A stretch of 64,000 bases of DNA from CBDAQA01 sp965198865 (GCA_965198865.1 CBDAQA010000025.1:979720-1043719); one strand, 5' to 3'; positions 27,381 to 35,488 are shown, counted from the stretch's first letter. A program made the numbers and translations. The notes: a model not told the origin generated them from the letters alone.

Positions 27381-27609
27381 GCGTGTCGCTGACGGGCCGG
27401 CAGACTCGCGCGAGCCGTCTATTGCATTCCCGGTTTACCACCCCCCTATTCTTCCGTCGCCCTGGCGGTGGAAACGACGGTCCCGCGCGTCGAACCTGAT
27501 CGGCAACTTGAAGGAAGTGGCACAGATCCTGAATGCGGCCGACTGTCGTCACATCCTCCACGGCGTGACGCCGACCGAGCGACCGACGCCGGCAACAATG
27601 TAAAGGCTT

Positions 27610-27638
27610 TTGACGCCATTTGGGGTGCTGGTTACACT
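27610..27638 (+). promoter_or_regulatory. Sigma-70 promoter for tRNA-Ser
   Basis: TTGACG (27610-27615) and TACACT (27633-27638) are 17 bp apart and end 14 bp before the tRNA 5' end. The tRNA therefore starts within a few bases of the expected transcription start. Confidence 0.7.
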
Positions 27639-27652
27639 GCCCTAGCCCTCCG

Positions 27653-27741
27653 GGAGGAGTGGCAGAGCGGTTTATCGCGCCGGTCTTGAAAACCGGTGGG
27701 CGGCGTGAGTCGTCCCTTGGGTTCGAATCCCAACTCCTCCG
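27653..27741 (+). tRNA. tRNA-Ser (anticodon TGA)
   Basis: An 89-base type II tRNA: acceptor GGAGGAG/CTCCTCC, anticodon arm CCGGT-CTTGAAA-ACCGG with anticodon TGA, a long variable arm (GGGCGGCGTGAGTCGTCCC region) and T arm TTGGG-TTCGAAT-CCCAA. CCA is not encoded. From 27742 to 27947 I see no gene. Confidence 0.95.
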
Positions 27742-27947
27742 GTACCGATCATACGCCGCCGACGGGCCTTACGATTCGTCGCCCGCCCCGTGGCCACGCC
27801 ACTTCAACTGTCACCCTTCCTCATCAGAGGCCATCCACAGCGATGGATGCACCGCAGTTACAGACTGCCCGAATACCGGACCACCGCCCCGCCGCATCCG
27901 CCGTTAGGTCCACAGGCTTGAATCGACGGCACGTGCCGAATCCGCTA

Positions 27948-29137
27948 AGGGCGCGCGCATAAATAATCTGTTCAAGTTTTCGCGTTTGGTGAGATGGAGT
28001 AGTTCCACTCGCCGTGGAACTCGGCACACTTGATTCGCACGGCCGCGAGATCGGCGTCGGTGACCTTGATCCCGCTCTCGTAGGTCGCGGTGTCCAGCGC
28101 CGCTTTAACCGTGAGGCCGGCCGTGGTGGTCGTGCCGCCGATCAGGTCCACGATCAGGTCGTGGCTCACGAGGGGGCCGCCCCGCCAGTTCTGCGTCACG
28201 TGGCAGAACAGCCGGTGCTCTATCTTGTTCCACTTGCTCGTGCCCGGCGGGAAGTGGCTCACGTGCAGGGCCAATCCCGTCGCGTCGGCCAACTCCTGCA
28301 GGGCGATCTTCCACAGGCGGCAGCGGCTGGAGTTGGACCCGCCGCCGTCGGCGGTGATCGTCAGCTCCGTCGCGCCGGGGTACCGGGACCGGCCCATGTT
28401 CTCCCACCACGTCAGGATGGTCTGGGCCGCGAAGCGGGCCGTGTCGTGGTCCGTCCCGACGCTCACCCATCCCTCGTTCGCGGTCAGGTCGTACACGCCG
28501 TAGGGCGTGACGCGCCCCTTGTCCGGGGCCGGGTCGATGAAGTCGTACACCCGCACCTCTTCGGGCCGGCCCTTGGGTCGCCACTCCCGGCCGCCGTTCT
28601 TGAAATCCCCGACCAATTCCTTCTTTTTGGCGTCCACGGACACCGCCGGCTGGCCCCGCGTTTGCGCGGCCGCCACCCGGGCGTTGATGTGGGCGAACTG
28701 GGCGTCTCGGTCGGCGTGGGTGGACCCTTCGCGGGTCTTGCGGTTGCCCTGCAGGCTGTAGTCGGACGCCTTCAGCATCGCCGCCACCGTCCGCGCCGAC
28801 ACCGGGTGCCCCCGGCGGGTCAGCTCCGCCGCCAGCTTGGCCGTGCTCTTCAGCGTCCACCGCAACGGCGACATCGGGTCGCCCCGCGTGTCCGGCCCGA
28901 CCAGCTCGTCCAGCGCTGCGACGATCGCCGGGTCGACCGCGGCCAGCGACTTGTTCCCGCCCCCGCGGCGGCGGACCCGCGCCGCCACCGGCACCGCGTG
29001 CGGGCCGGCACGCTCCCGCAGTTCCCGGACGCCCACGTTGACGGTCGTCCGCGAGAGGCCCGTCGCCGCCGACACCGTTGACACGCCGCCCCATCCCAAC
29101 GCCATCGCCTCGGCCGCCGCCCACTGTCGGCGGGAAC
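27948..29137 (-). mobile_element. ISAzo13-type element, 5'-truncated copy
   Basis: The terminus at 27948 reads AGGGCGCGCGCATAAATAAT then CTGTTCAA. The same signal (AGGGCTCGCGCACAAATAAC then CTGTTCAA) begins the second copy at 63756, in the opposite role, so these are the inverted ends of one IS type. At the other side, similarity to the 63.8-kb copy stops near 29137, where a plus-strand gene fragment begins. The left end and about 30 codons are missing. Confidence 0.7.
27972..29137 (-). pseudogene. ISAzo13-family transposase lacking its N-terminus
   Basis: The frame holds 377 residues from an internal Met at 29105 and extends a few codons upstream (RSRRQWAAAEA) before homology ends. Motifs are TGLSRTTVNVGVRELRERAG (helix-turn-helix), AVSVDAKKKELVGDFKNGG and LTITADGGGSNSSRCRLWK with acidic residues, and SHFPPGTSKWNKIEHRLF with the final Glu, the DDE-type core of this family. 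The copy entering at 63813 shows that about 34 residues precede MALGWGG in the complete protein. The internal Met could still start a nearly full-length product. Confidence 0.8.
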
Positions 29138-29599
29138 GAGGAGCAGCAGAAGGCCAAGGACGCCCGCTACCTCGCCCGCAAGTTCAAGGCCGGCCCCAAG
29201 CGGTACGCCGGTCCGCCGATCCCCGCCACGACCGTCTGCGTCCGCCAGCAGCCCAACCGCAACACCGCCGCCGACACCTGGTTGCTCGTCAACGAGGTCG
29301 CCGGCACCTACACGACCGTCAACACGTACCGCGACGTCCTGCCGCCCAGCTATCAGGCGGCGACGTACACCTACCCGCTGACGCTCGCCGCCCGCCGTCG
29401 GATCGACAAGAAGATCGCGGGCGGGCTGCGAGAGGTCGACGGCCCGGACTGGCCGTCCTGGATCACGGGGGCGGGTGTAGCAGCCGTGGAAGTTCCTGCT
29501 GTCTCGCCCGTAGCGAAGTCCCGACGCAAGGCCGCCGCCATAGAACCGACAGCTGGAAGCCGACCCGGACGAGGCCGGGGTAAGCAGCAGGCCAAATGA
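29138..29599 (+). pseudogene. 5'-truncated gene of unknown function
   Basis: Immediately beyond the ISAzo13 breakpoint a plus-strand frame with normal composition reads EEQQKAKDARYLARKFKAG, VCVRQQPNRNTAADTWLLV and TYTYPLTLAARRRIDKKIAG, ending in a basic tail before TGA at 29597-29599. No start codon is available except inside IS sequence, so the 5' end was lost when the element or a rearrangement joined here. I do not recognise the family. The adjoining accessory genes suggest it belonged to a plasmid- or phage-like island. Confidence 0.55.
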
Positions 29600-29670
29600 T
29601 TCCGCCTGAGCCGAAAGGTGACACGTTTACCGGTTCCATGACCCGCATCACTCTTTACAGGACAACCACC

Positions 29671-30033
29671 ATGAAAGCAGACAAGCTCAACGATCTCGAC
29701 CAATTCACCGGGGGCGGCGACCAGTACCGCAACACGTTCGGCCTGCTCTACACCGAGGGCGTGAGGTACCTGGCGGAGCACGCCGAGTGCTACTGGCTGA
29801 TCGACGTGATCGACAGCCACCAGCCCGACCTCCGAAAGGACGCGGATCTGGTCGACTTCCAGGTTTGGGAGCTGATCGTGAACCCCGAGGATCGCACGTC
29901 GGTCGTCACGTGTCGCGCGGACAGCGGCAGGCCACCGGCCGGGACGCAGAAAATCCCTTGGTCTGACTTCCCGCTGCCCACGATCACCCTCTGGGTCGAG
30001 AACGGCGTGCTGCTCCTTCCCTCCGAGCACTGA
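29671..30033 (+). CDS. DUF6876-like small protein
   Basis: The ATG at 29671 gives 120 residues beginning MKADKLNDLDQFTGGGDQYR. The rest (LLYTEGVRYLAEHAECYWLID, VDFQVWELIVNPED and SDFPLPTITLWVENGVLLLPSE) matches my memory of the DUF6876 family, soluble proteins of unknown role often found on plasmids and phage-like islands. It is intact, with a weak AGGACA RBS. Its neighbours are also small accessory genes. The family name is from memory and should be tested. Confidence 0.65.
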   Translation: MKADKLNDLDQFTGGGDQYRNTFGLLYTEGVRYLAEHAECYWLIDVIDSHQPDLRKDADLVDFQVWELIVNPEDRTSVVTCRADSGRPPAGTQKIPWSDFPLPTITLWVENGVLLLPSEH

Positions 30034-30286
30034 CAGGTTCGGCGGCTGCCCATGCCTCGCCGGATAGGAATTACACCGCCCTCCCCGCCCGATTCCAATC
30101 CCTTTGCTCGTGCCTGCGGCTCGCCACGCTGACCCGCCGCAGGCACGAGCGATGACATTTCTGGCGATCGAACGTGGCGGCACGTGGTGAGGATCGAGTG
30201 GCCCACAGCATGGCCGCTCACAATCTACCGTCCCTGCGTCATTGCCAGCTGTTCCAACACCGCCGTTCGGCGGAAGGAGTTCGTGC

Positions 30287-31069
30287 ATGAACAACATGAT
30301 GTCTCGGAATCTCAAGGGCCACGTGCTCGGATACGGCGACCGCGGAGAGAAGCTACAGATAGCCGTGCTGGATGTGGAAGGCCGATCGGTTCGCAGCGTC
30401 GAGCTGTTGGGCTTCCGCAGTCCACACGAGGTGGCAGCCCACTTCGTCGAGCGTCCCCGCCCCCTCGGTCTCGGCGTCACCGCGACGCTGGCCCTCGGCA
30501 CCGGCGACAACGGTTGGCGGGCCTCGGACTACTGGATCGACGAGGCTCCCTTCTACGAGCGGAGCCAGTACGACGAGTTCCCCTTCTACTTCGGTCCGTA
30601 CCAGATGGGGGGTGCCGCGGTGCTCTTGGCCATCGCGACGGTCACCCTTCTGCGGCGGCGATGGCCCGACCTCCCTGTGAACGAGACGGACCCGGATGCC
30701 TGCTACAAACACGTTGCCTGCTCTCCGGCCTGGCCCACGCCAGAGGTCCGCGCGGAGTTGCTCGGCACGTGGCTCGGATCGGCGTTGCCACCGGACCTGG
30801 GCGACGGTGGTTGGGACGCGATGTTCGCCGCCTACGCGACGTGGATGGGGCTGAGGGGTGATTGGCCGATTGACCTTCACAGACAAAACCGACCGGCCGG
30901 CGAACACTGGGTTGGAATGAGCAGTCCTAACGGCTGGGTCGAGGAGGAGTGGGTCAACCCTGCCCTGTCATTCGAGTCGCTGATCTTCCCGGCGGGGCCA
31001 GTGTCCTTCTACTGGCCGCCGGATGACCGGGCCACGAACTCAAACAAGTCGGAAGCGATCGAACTGTAA
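30287..31069 (+). CDS. DUF429-like (RNase H-fold) protein, tentative
   Basis: The 260-residue protein starts at an ATG six bases after GAAGGAG. HVLGYGDRGEKLQIAVLDVEG, LGLGVTATLALGTGDNGWRA, MGGAAVLLAIATVTLLRRRWP, VNETDPDACYKHVA and DGGWDAMFAAYATWMGL follow the order of conserved blocks in DUF429-type predicted nucleases (strand with acidic residue, GID-like block, ETHP-like block, EHxxDAxxAA block). Key acidic residues are partly replaced, so activity is doubtful. There is no signal peptide. It sits among other accessory genes with no clear operon partner. Confidence 0.5.
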   Translation: MNNMMSRNLKGHVLGYGDRGEKLQIAVLDVEGRSVRSVELLGFRSPHEVAAHFVERPRPLGLGVTATLALGTGDNGWRASDYWIDEAPFYERSQYDEFPFYFGPYQMGGAAVLLAIATVTLLRRRWPDLPVNETDPDACYKHVACSPAWPTPEVRAELLGTWLGSALPPDLGDGGWDAMFAAYATWMGLRGDWPIDLHRQNRPAGEHWVGMSSPNGWVEEEWVNPALSFESLIFPAGPVSFYWPPDDRATNSNKSEAIEL

Positions 31070-31086
31070 GGTCGCCTTGGTGCCGA

Positions 31087-31374
31087 CTATCGCTGACGCA
31101 CAAGCGTCTCAAGTAGATCTCGGCCCGCCTGCACGGGGTCGACGCCACAGGCCTGGCACAGGGCGATCCACTCCAGCAGGTCAACCCTACGCTGGGCGAC
31201 CTCGATCCGACTGATGACGTTCAGAGGTCGCCGCAGCCGGGCGGCGAGGTCACGCTGTGTGAGGCCCGCGGCCGTCCGCATCGCACGTACGGCTTCGGCG
31301 ACCTTGCGTTGGCCAGGCGTGTAGAGGGACTTCCGCACGCCCAGAGCGTGTCGCAGTCCCTCGATTGACCACAA
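31087..31374 (-). CDS. XRE-type helix-turn-helix regulator
   Basis: The 95-residue product contains a canonical XRE DNA-binding fold: VAEAVRAMRTAAGLTQRDLA and ARLRRPLNVISRIEVAQRR, followed by LLEWIALCQACGVDP. The most upstream start is a TTG at 31374 without a strong RBS; a GTG in LGVRKSL is an alternative that would shorten it by 12 residues. Such single-domain regulators are typical of mobile islands, toxin-antitoxin modules and phage. No toxin partner is seen next to it. It points toward the gene at 30287 and ends 17 bp after that stop. Confidence 0.75.
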   Translation of the reverse strand: MWSIEGLRHALGVRKSLYTPGQRKVAEAVRAMRTAAGLTQRDLAARLRRPLNVISRIEVAQRRVDLLEWIALCQACGVDPVQAGRDLLETLVRQR

Positions 31375-31434
31375 AATGCGATCAAGGTACGGTTCTCTTA
31401 ACGGGGGCTTTCGCCCCAGAAATGGCAGGGACGG

Positions 31435-31821
31435 ATGAGTGAGGAACAGAATTCGGGGAACAATCAGCCGAACCAGCAGCCGGCGGGGTCACAGGGGTCG
31501 GCCGGGCAGCGGCTCGACCAGTTCCTGTCCAATGCTCAACGGCTGGGCAACATGGCTGGACGCAGAGCACGTGAGGTAGCCGACGCCGCCGCGCCCAGGC
31601 TGAAAGATCTGGGGCAGGCGGCTTCGGCGAACGCGTCCCGCATGTTCGATCAGCGGGTACCCCGCGGCTCCGCTTTGGATCGGCTCAGATCCCAATTCCA
31701 ATCCGGTGGCAGCCGGCGGAAGATGTTGGTGATCTACGGCGGGTTGACGGGCGCAGTGCTGCTACTGTCGCTTATCTTCGTGGGCCTCTCGTGTTCACGC
31801 CCCGGCACGCGTCGTGGCTGA
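31435..31821 (+). CDS. Small membrane-anchored protein, 3' end altered by IS fragment
   Basis: The 128-residue frame begins MSEEQNSGNNQPNQQPAG, a Gln/Asn-rich soluble part, continues through a polar helix (RLDQFLSNAQRLGNMAGRRA) and ends with one transmembrane helix MLVIYGGLTGAVLLLSLIFVGL. The last residues (SCSRPGTRRG) overlap the IS630 fragment that starts near 31795, so the original C-terminus was probably replaced. A 5-bp GC hairpin (GGGGC-TTTC-GCCCC) lies about 20 bp before the start. The function is unknown. Confidence 0.55.
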   Translation: MSEEQNSGNNQPNQQPAGSQGSAGQRLDQFLSNAQRLGNMAGRRAREVADAAAPRLKDLGQAASANASRMFDQRVPRGSALDRLRSQFQSGGSRRKMLVIYGGLTGAVLLLSLIFVGLSCSRPGTRRG

Positions 31822-31991
31822 ACCAGGTGGAGATCTGGTTCAGCATCCTCGCCCGGCGCCTGCTGCGGCGCGGCAGCTTCACGTCGACCGCCGACCTGCG
31901 GGCGAAGGTGCTGGCGTTCATCGACTACTTCAACGCGACCATGGCCAAGGCGTTCAAGTGGACCTACAAGGGGACGCCGCTGGCCGCCTGA
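31795..31991 (+). pseudogene. IS630-family transposase C-terminal fragment
   Basis: The frame reads FTPRHASWLNQVEIWFSILA, then RRGSFTSTADLRAKVLAFID and a YFNATMAKAFKWTYKGTPL ending, the characteristic C-terminus of IS630-type transposases, including the final catalytic Glu in QVEIWF. Everything upstream is missing and the fragment abuts the small membrane protein. No inverted repeats are visible around it. Confidence 0.85.
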
Positions 31992-32121
31992 GGCCGCAAT
32001 GACACTTCAGCCGCGACGATCTAGGGTCGTCTATCCCTTGAAAATGCGTCGCAGGATTGGCACCACCTTCGGCGGCCGACGGCGGGCCCCGACCAACGCC
32101 GTCTGCTTCGAAAATGGTCGC

Positions 32122-33390
32122 CTACGCGGCGGCCGTCAGGGTCACTTTGTACCCCATCGCCTCCAGCCGAGACACCATCTTCGCCTTGTCCTGGTCCGCC
32201 GACGGGCGGGCCTCCAGGTGGGCGCCACCCAGGTCGCAGTAGCGGGTGCCCCGGCTGAGCATGTGGTAGATCGTGACCAGCTGGCTGTGGCCGACGGCCG
32301 TGATGGCCCGCTTGCCGCCGCGGCGCTTGCTCAGCCGGCGGAACAGGGCCCCGAAGTACCCGCCCTTCTTCCGCGCGCCGGCCCAGGCGGTCTGGTTCAG
32401 CGTCCGCTTGAGCCACTTGTCCCCGTCGTTGGTCCGCCCGCTCCGCCGCTTGCCGGCCGACTCGTTGTTGCCCGGGCACATGCCCGCCCAGCTGGCCAGG
32501 TGGGCGGCGGTGGGGAACCGGGACATGTCCGTGCCGACCTCGGCCACGAACACCTCGGCCGAGCGGACGTCGAACCCCGGCACCTCGTCGATCCGGGCGA
32601 CCGCCTCACGCTCCAAAGGGGTCATCACCGCCTCGATCCGGGCGTCGAACCGGGCGACCTGCTGCTCCAGTTGCTCCAGCTGGGTCAGGGACTCGTCGAG
32701 CATGAACCGGTGGTGCGCGGTCACGCGGCCGCTCAACGCCTCGGCCAGCTGGGGGATCTTGACCCGCAGCTTGCCGCGGGCCAGCTCGGCCATCTGGGCC
32801 GGGGTCTGCTTCCCCTCGACCATCGCCCGGAGCATGTCCCGGCCGCTGGCGCCCAGCACGTCGGTCGCCACCGATGCCAGCTTCACGTTGGCGTCCTCCA
32901 GGACTTTCTGGAGTCGGTTGGCCACGCGGGTCTTGTCGTCCATCAGCTGCGCCCGCTGGCGGGTCAGGTCCCGCAGGTCGCGCTGCGGCCGGTCGGGGAC
33001 GAAGCTGGGCGAGAGCAGGCCCGCCGCCAGCAGCTGCGCGATCCACTGGCAGTCCTTCACGTCGGTCTTGCGCCCGGGCACGTTCTTGATGTGCCGGGCG
33101 TTGACCAGCATGAGGGTGATCGGCTCGCCGTCGGCCGTCGCCCGCCCCTCGAGCAGGTTCCACACCGGCTTCCAGTAGACGCCGGTCGACTCCATGGCCA
33201 CGGCCGTCACGCCCGACGCGGCCAGCCAATCGCCCAACTCCAACAGCGCCCGGGTCGTCGTCCCGAACGTCCGCACCTCGTTGGCCACCGTCCCGTTCGG
33301 CCCCGCGGCCGAGCGGACGCAGGCGACCACCGTCTCCTTGTGCACGTCGATCCCGCAGCAGCGGGCGTGGACCACCGTCAACGCGTCCAT
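32122..33390 (-). CDS. IS110-family transposase (bridge-RNA-type recombinase)
   Basis: The ATG at 33390 follows GGGAGGT and gives 422 residues. The N-terminal RuvC-like DEDD domain shows CCGIDVHKETVVACV, VAMESTGVYWKPV and KTDVKDCQWIAQLL. A coiled middle region (LTQLEQLEQQVARFDARI) follows, then the Tnp20 domain with IDEVPGFDVRSAEVFVAEVG, FPTAAHLASWAGMCPGNNES and SAGKRRSGRT, where a conserved serine acts as nucleophile in characterised relatives. With the DEDD domain first and a long noncoding region before the gene, it belongs to the IS110 group proper rather than IS1111. Confidence 0.93.
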   Translation of the reverse strand: MDALTVVHARCCGIDVHKETVVACVRSAAGPNGTVANEVRTFGTTTRALLELGDWLAASGVTAVAMESTGVYWKPVWNLLEGRATADGEPITLMLVNARHIKNVPGRKTDVKDCQWIAQLLAAGLLSPSFVPDRPQRDLRDLTRQRAQLMDDKTRVANRLQKVLEDANVKLASVATDVLGASGRDMLRAMVEGKQTPAQMAELARGKLRVKIPQLAEALSGRVTAHHRFMLDESLTQLEQLEQQVARFDARIEAVMTPLEREAVARIDEVPGFDVRSAEVFVAEVGTDMSRFPTAAHLASWAGMCPGNNESAGKRRSGRTNDGDKWLKRTLNQTAWAGARKKGGYFGALFRRLSKRRGGKRAITAVGHSQLVTIYHMLSRGTRYCDLGGAHLEARPSADQDKAKMVSRLEAMGYKVTLTAAA

Positions 33391-33439
33391 AGCGACCTCC
33401 CGTTTGTACCGGGTCGCCGCCGGCGGGAGCCACCTGAGG

Positions 33440-33645
33440 GGGTGAAACAATCTGCTTCACGCGGTCAAAGCCGCAATCTCGGGTTCGTGCAGGCGGCCGG
33501 GCCAAACTGTTCTTCGGGCTCGAAGACGCCAGTCGTCGACGGCCTCGCCCGGCCGGCGGCGACCGCCCTCAGCCTAACGCGCAGCTACGGCGCGCCGGGT
33601 GATATTTTCATCCGCTCGGGCGTGGCGTACGCGCCACATGACCAA
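33440..33645 (-). ncRNA. Candidate bridge RNA of IS110 copy 1
   Basis: The noncoding left end between the junction at 33646 and the transposase would be read on the minus strand. It starts with a 6-bp hairpin GTGGCG-CGTA-CGCCAC (33622-33637). A loop follows in which GGCGTCT (complement of 33524-33530) and AGAACAG (complement of 33507-33513) flank a CTTCG/CGAAG stem; they fit the left target GCCGTCT (6 of 7) and right target CTGTTCA (6 of 7). Further on, GAAGCAG (complement of 33452-33458) is complementary to the element's own right end CTGCTTC (7 of 7). The order (hairpin, target loop, donor segment) is that of known bridge RNAs. Ends are approximate. Confidence 0.6.
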
Positions 33646-33664
33646 CTGCTTCGAAAATGGTCGC

Positions 33665-34933
33665 CTACGCGGCGGCCGTCAGGGTCACTTTGTACCCCAT
33701 CGCCTCCAGCCGAGACACCATCTTCGCCTTGTCCTGGTCCGCCGACGGGCGGGCCTCCAGGTGGGCGCCACCCAGGTCGCAGTAGCGGGTGCCCCGGCTG
33801 AGCATGTGGTAGATCGTGACCAGCTGGCTGTGGCCGACGGCCGTGATGGCCCGCTTGCCGCCGCGGCGCTTGCTCAGCCGGCGGAACAGGGCCCCGAAGT
33901 ACCCGCCCTTCTTCCGCGCGCCGGCCCAGGCGGTCTGGTTCAGCGTCCGCTTGAGCCACTTGTCCCCGTCGTTGGTCCGCCCGCTCCGCCGCTTGCCGGC
34001 CGACTCGTTGTTGCCCGGGCACATGCCCGCCCAGCTGGCCAGGTGGGCGGCGGTGGGGAACCGGGACATGTCCGTGCCGACCTCGGCCACGAACACCTCG
34101 GCCGAGCGGACGTCGAACCCCGGCACCTCGTCGATCCGGGCGACCGCCTCACGCTCCAAAGGGGTCATCACCGCCTCGATCCGGGCGTCGAACCGGGCGA
34201 CCTGCTGCTCCAGTTGCTCCAGCTGGGTCAGGGACTCGTCGAGCATGAACCGGTGGTGCGCGGTCACGCGGCCGCTCAACGCCTCGGCCAGCTGGGGGAT
34301 CTTGACCCGCAGCTTGCCGCGGGCCAGCTCGGCCATCTGGGCCGGGGTCTGCTTCCCCTCGACCATCGCCCGGAGCATGTCCCGGCCGCTGGCGCCCAGC
34401 ACGTCGGTCGCCACCGATGCCAGCTTCACGTTGGCGTCCTCCAGGACTTTCTGGAGTCGGTTGGCCACGCGGGTCTTGTCGTCCATCAGCTGCGCCCGCT
34501 GGCGGGTCAGGTCCCGCAGGTCGCGCTGCGGCCGGTCGGGGACGAAGCTGGGCGAGAGCAGGCCCGCCGCCAGCAGCTGCGCGATCCACTGGCAGTCCTT
34601 CACGTCGGTCTTGCGCCCGGGCACGTTCTTGATGTGCCGGGCGTTGACCAGCATGAGGGTGATCGGCTCGCCGTCGGCCGTCGCCCGCCCCTCGAGCAGG
34701 TTCCACACCGGCTTCCAGTAGACGCCGGTCGACTCCATGGCCACGGCCGTCACGCCCGACGCGGCCAGCCAATCGCCCAACTCCAACAGCGCCCGGGTCG
34801 TCGTCCCGAACGTCCGCACCTCGTTGGCCACCGTCCCGTTCGGCCCCGCGGCCGAGCGGACGCAGGCGACCACCGTCTCCTTGTGCACGTCGATCCCGCA
34901 GCAGCGGGCGTGGACCACCGTCAACGCGTCCAT
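33665..34933 (-). CDS. IS110-family transposase, identical second copy
   Basis: The 422-residue product is identical to the one encoded at 32122-33390, with the same start context (GGGAGGT before the ATG at 34933) and the same DEDD and Tnp20 motifs. Complete identity of two 1.5-kb copies points to a recent duplication or ongoing exchange. Its left end (candidate bridge RNA) faces the 150-bp unit at 35189 rather than another full element. Confidence 0.93.
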   Translation of the reverse strand: MDALTVVHARCCGIDVHKETVVACVRSAAGPNGTVANEVRTFGTTTRALLELGDWLAASGVTAVAMESTGVYWKPVWNLLEGRATADGEPITLMLVNARHIKNVPGRKTDVKDCQWIAQLLAAGLLSPSFVPDRPQRDLRDLTRQRAQLMDDKTRVANRLQKVLEDANVKLASVATDVLGASGRDMLRAMVEGKQTPAQMAELARGKLRVKIPQLAEALSGRVTAHHRFMLDESLTQLEQLEQQVARFDARIEAVMTPLEREAVARIDEVPGFDVRSAEVFVAEVGTDMSRFPTAAHLASWAGMCPGNNESAGKRRSGRTNDGDKWLKRTLNQTAWAGARKKGGYFGALFRRLSKRRGGKRAITAVGHSQLVTIYHMLSRGTRYCDLGGAHLEARPSADQDKAKMVSRLEAMGYKVTLTAAA

Positions 34934-34982
34934 AGCGACCTCCCGTTTGTACCGGGTCGCCGCCGGCGGGAGCCACCTGAGG

Positions 34983-35188
34983 GGGTGAAACAATCTGCTT
35001 CACGCGGTCAAAGCCGCAATCTCGGGTTCGTGCAGGCGGCCGGGCCAAACTGTTCTTCGGGCTCGAAGACGCCAGTCGTCGACGGCCTCGCCCGGCCGGC
35101 GGCGACCGCCCTCAGCCTAACGCGCAGCTACGGCGCGCCGGGTGATATTTTCATCCGCTCGGGCGTGGCGTACGCGCCACATGACCAA
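34983..35188 (-). ncRNA. Candidate bridge RNA of IS110 copy 2
   Basis: It has the same sequence as the candidate at 33440-33645, shifted by 1,543 bp, with the same hairpin, target-loop and donor segments. Unlike copy 1, the DNA upstream of its 5' end is not an IS right end but the 150-bp unit beginning CTGTTCAGAAAATAGG, so any promoter formed at the junction differs between copies. Confidence 0.55.
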
Positions 35189-35338
35189 CTGTTCAGAAAA
35201 TAGGCCGGAGAACCGCCCTGGTGGCTTTAAAGATGCCGATTAGCCTGGCGGCCCGCGGGATGCCATGTTAGCCGATCATCCGGATCTGGCCGCGCTCGAT
35301 TTTCATCCACTCAGGGTGCGGCTACCGCCGCATAAGAA
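35189..35338. repeat. 150-bp transposase-less unit 1 with IS110-like ends
   Basis: The unit starts with the CT core and GTTCAGAAAATAGGCC, which resembles the IS110 right end (GCTTCGAAAATGGTCGCC). It ends with CATCCACTCAGGGTGCGGCT and ACCGCCGCATAAGAA, resembling the IS left end (CATCCGCTCGGGCGTGGC, GTACGCGCCACATGACCAA). It has no coding capacity. Unit 2 has the same length, with identical blocks at the same offsets (1-6, 61-68, 101-107 and nearly all of 111-146) and unrelated sequence between. On the minus strand each would begin with the same hairpin, as a guide-RNA scaffold with variable loops would. Confidence 0.65.
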
Positions 35339-35488
35339 CTGTTCTATAAACTCGACGGAAAACTGCGTTTCCGGGCCGAAAACGCGGGTTGGCCCGGGCG
35401 GCCCGCCGAGCGGCAGTCGCATGGGAGCGGCGGAACGGGCCGCGCCACATTTACATCCCCTCAGGGTGCGGCTACCGCCGCATGTCAA
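35339..35488. repeat. 150-bp transposase-less unit 2 with IS110-like ends
   Basis: It begins CTGTTCTATAAACTCG and ends CATCCCCTCAGGGTGCGGCT then ACCGCCGCATGTCAA before the next CT at 35489. It shares the scaffold blocks listed for unit 1 but differs in positions 7-60 and 69-100. The exact 150-bp spacing of the CT dinucleotides (35189, 35339, 35489) makes chance similarity very unlikely. Confidence 0.65.

Larger units (their letters stand above)
32103..33645 (-). mobile_element. IS110-family element, copy 1 of a tandem pair
   Basis: The unit is 1,543 bp and includes one CT core at 32103-32104. Its right end (GCTTCGAAAATGGTCGCC) follows the core, its transposase lies on the minus strand, and its left end (CATGACCAA) abuts the next CT at 33646. 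There are no inverted repeats or target duplications, as expected for IS110. A second, apparently identical copy follows directly, and the transposases read the same residue for residue. Confidence 0.9.
33646..35188 (-). mobile_element. IS110-family element, copy 2 of a tandem pair
   Basis: This copy has the same length and sequence as copy 1 wherever I compared them and is joined head-to-tail, with one CT between. The join recreates the right-end/left-end junction that a circular intermediate would have. It ends at 35188, followed by CT and GTTCAGAAAATAGGCC, the first of two 150-bp units. Confidence 0.9.

Noticed and set aside
29078..29137. ATG at 29078 as start of the plus-strand gene ending at 29599
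   Set aside because: This stretch is antisense to the ISAzo13 transposase, so the gene is truncated rather than starting there.
32057..35203. Long plus-strand frames across the IS110 copies
   Set aside because: They are antisense shadows of the transposase (His/Gly/Pro-rich, no motifs) and repeat with the element.
35322..35486. ops elements (GGCGGTAGC) in the 150-bp units
   Set aside because: The nonamer occurs on the minus strand in both units, pointing away from the polysaccharide genes, and is explained by the end hairpin; it is not evidence for RfaH-type recruitment.
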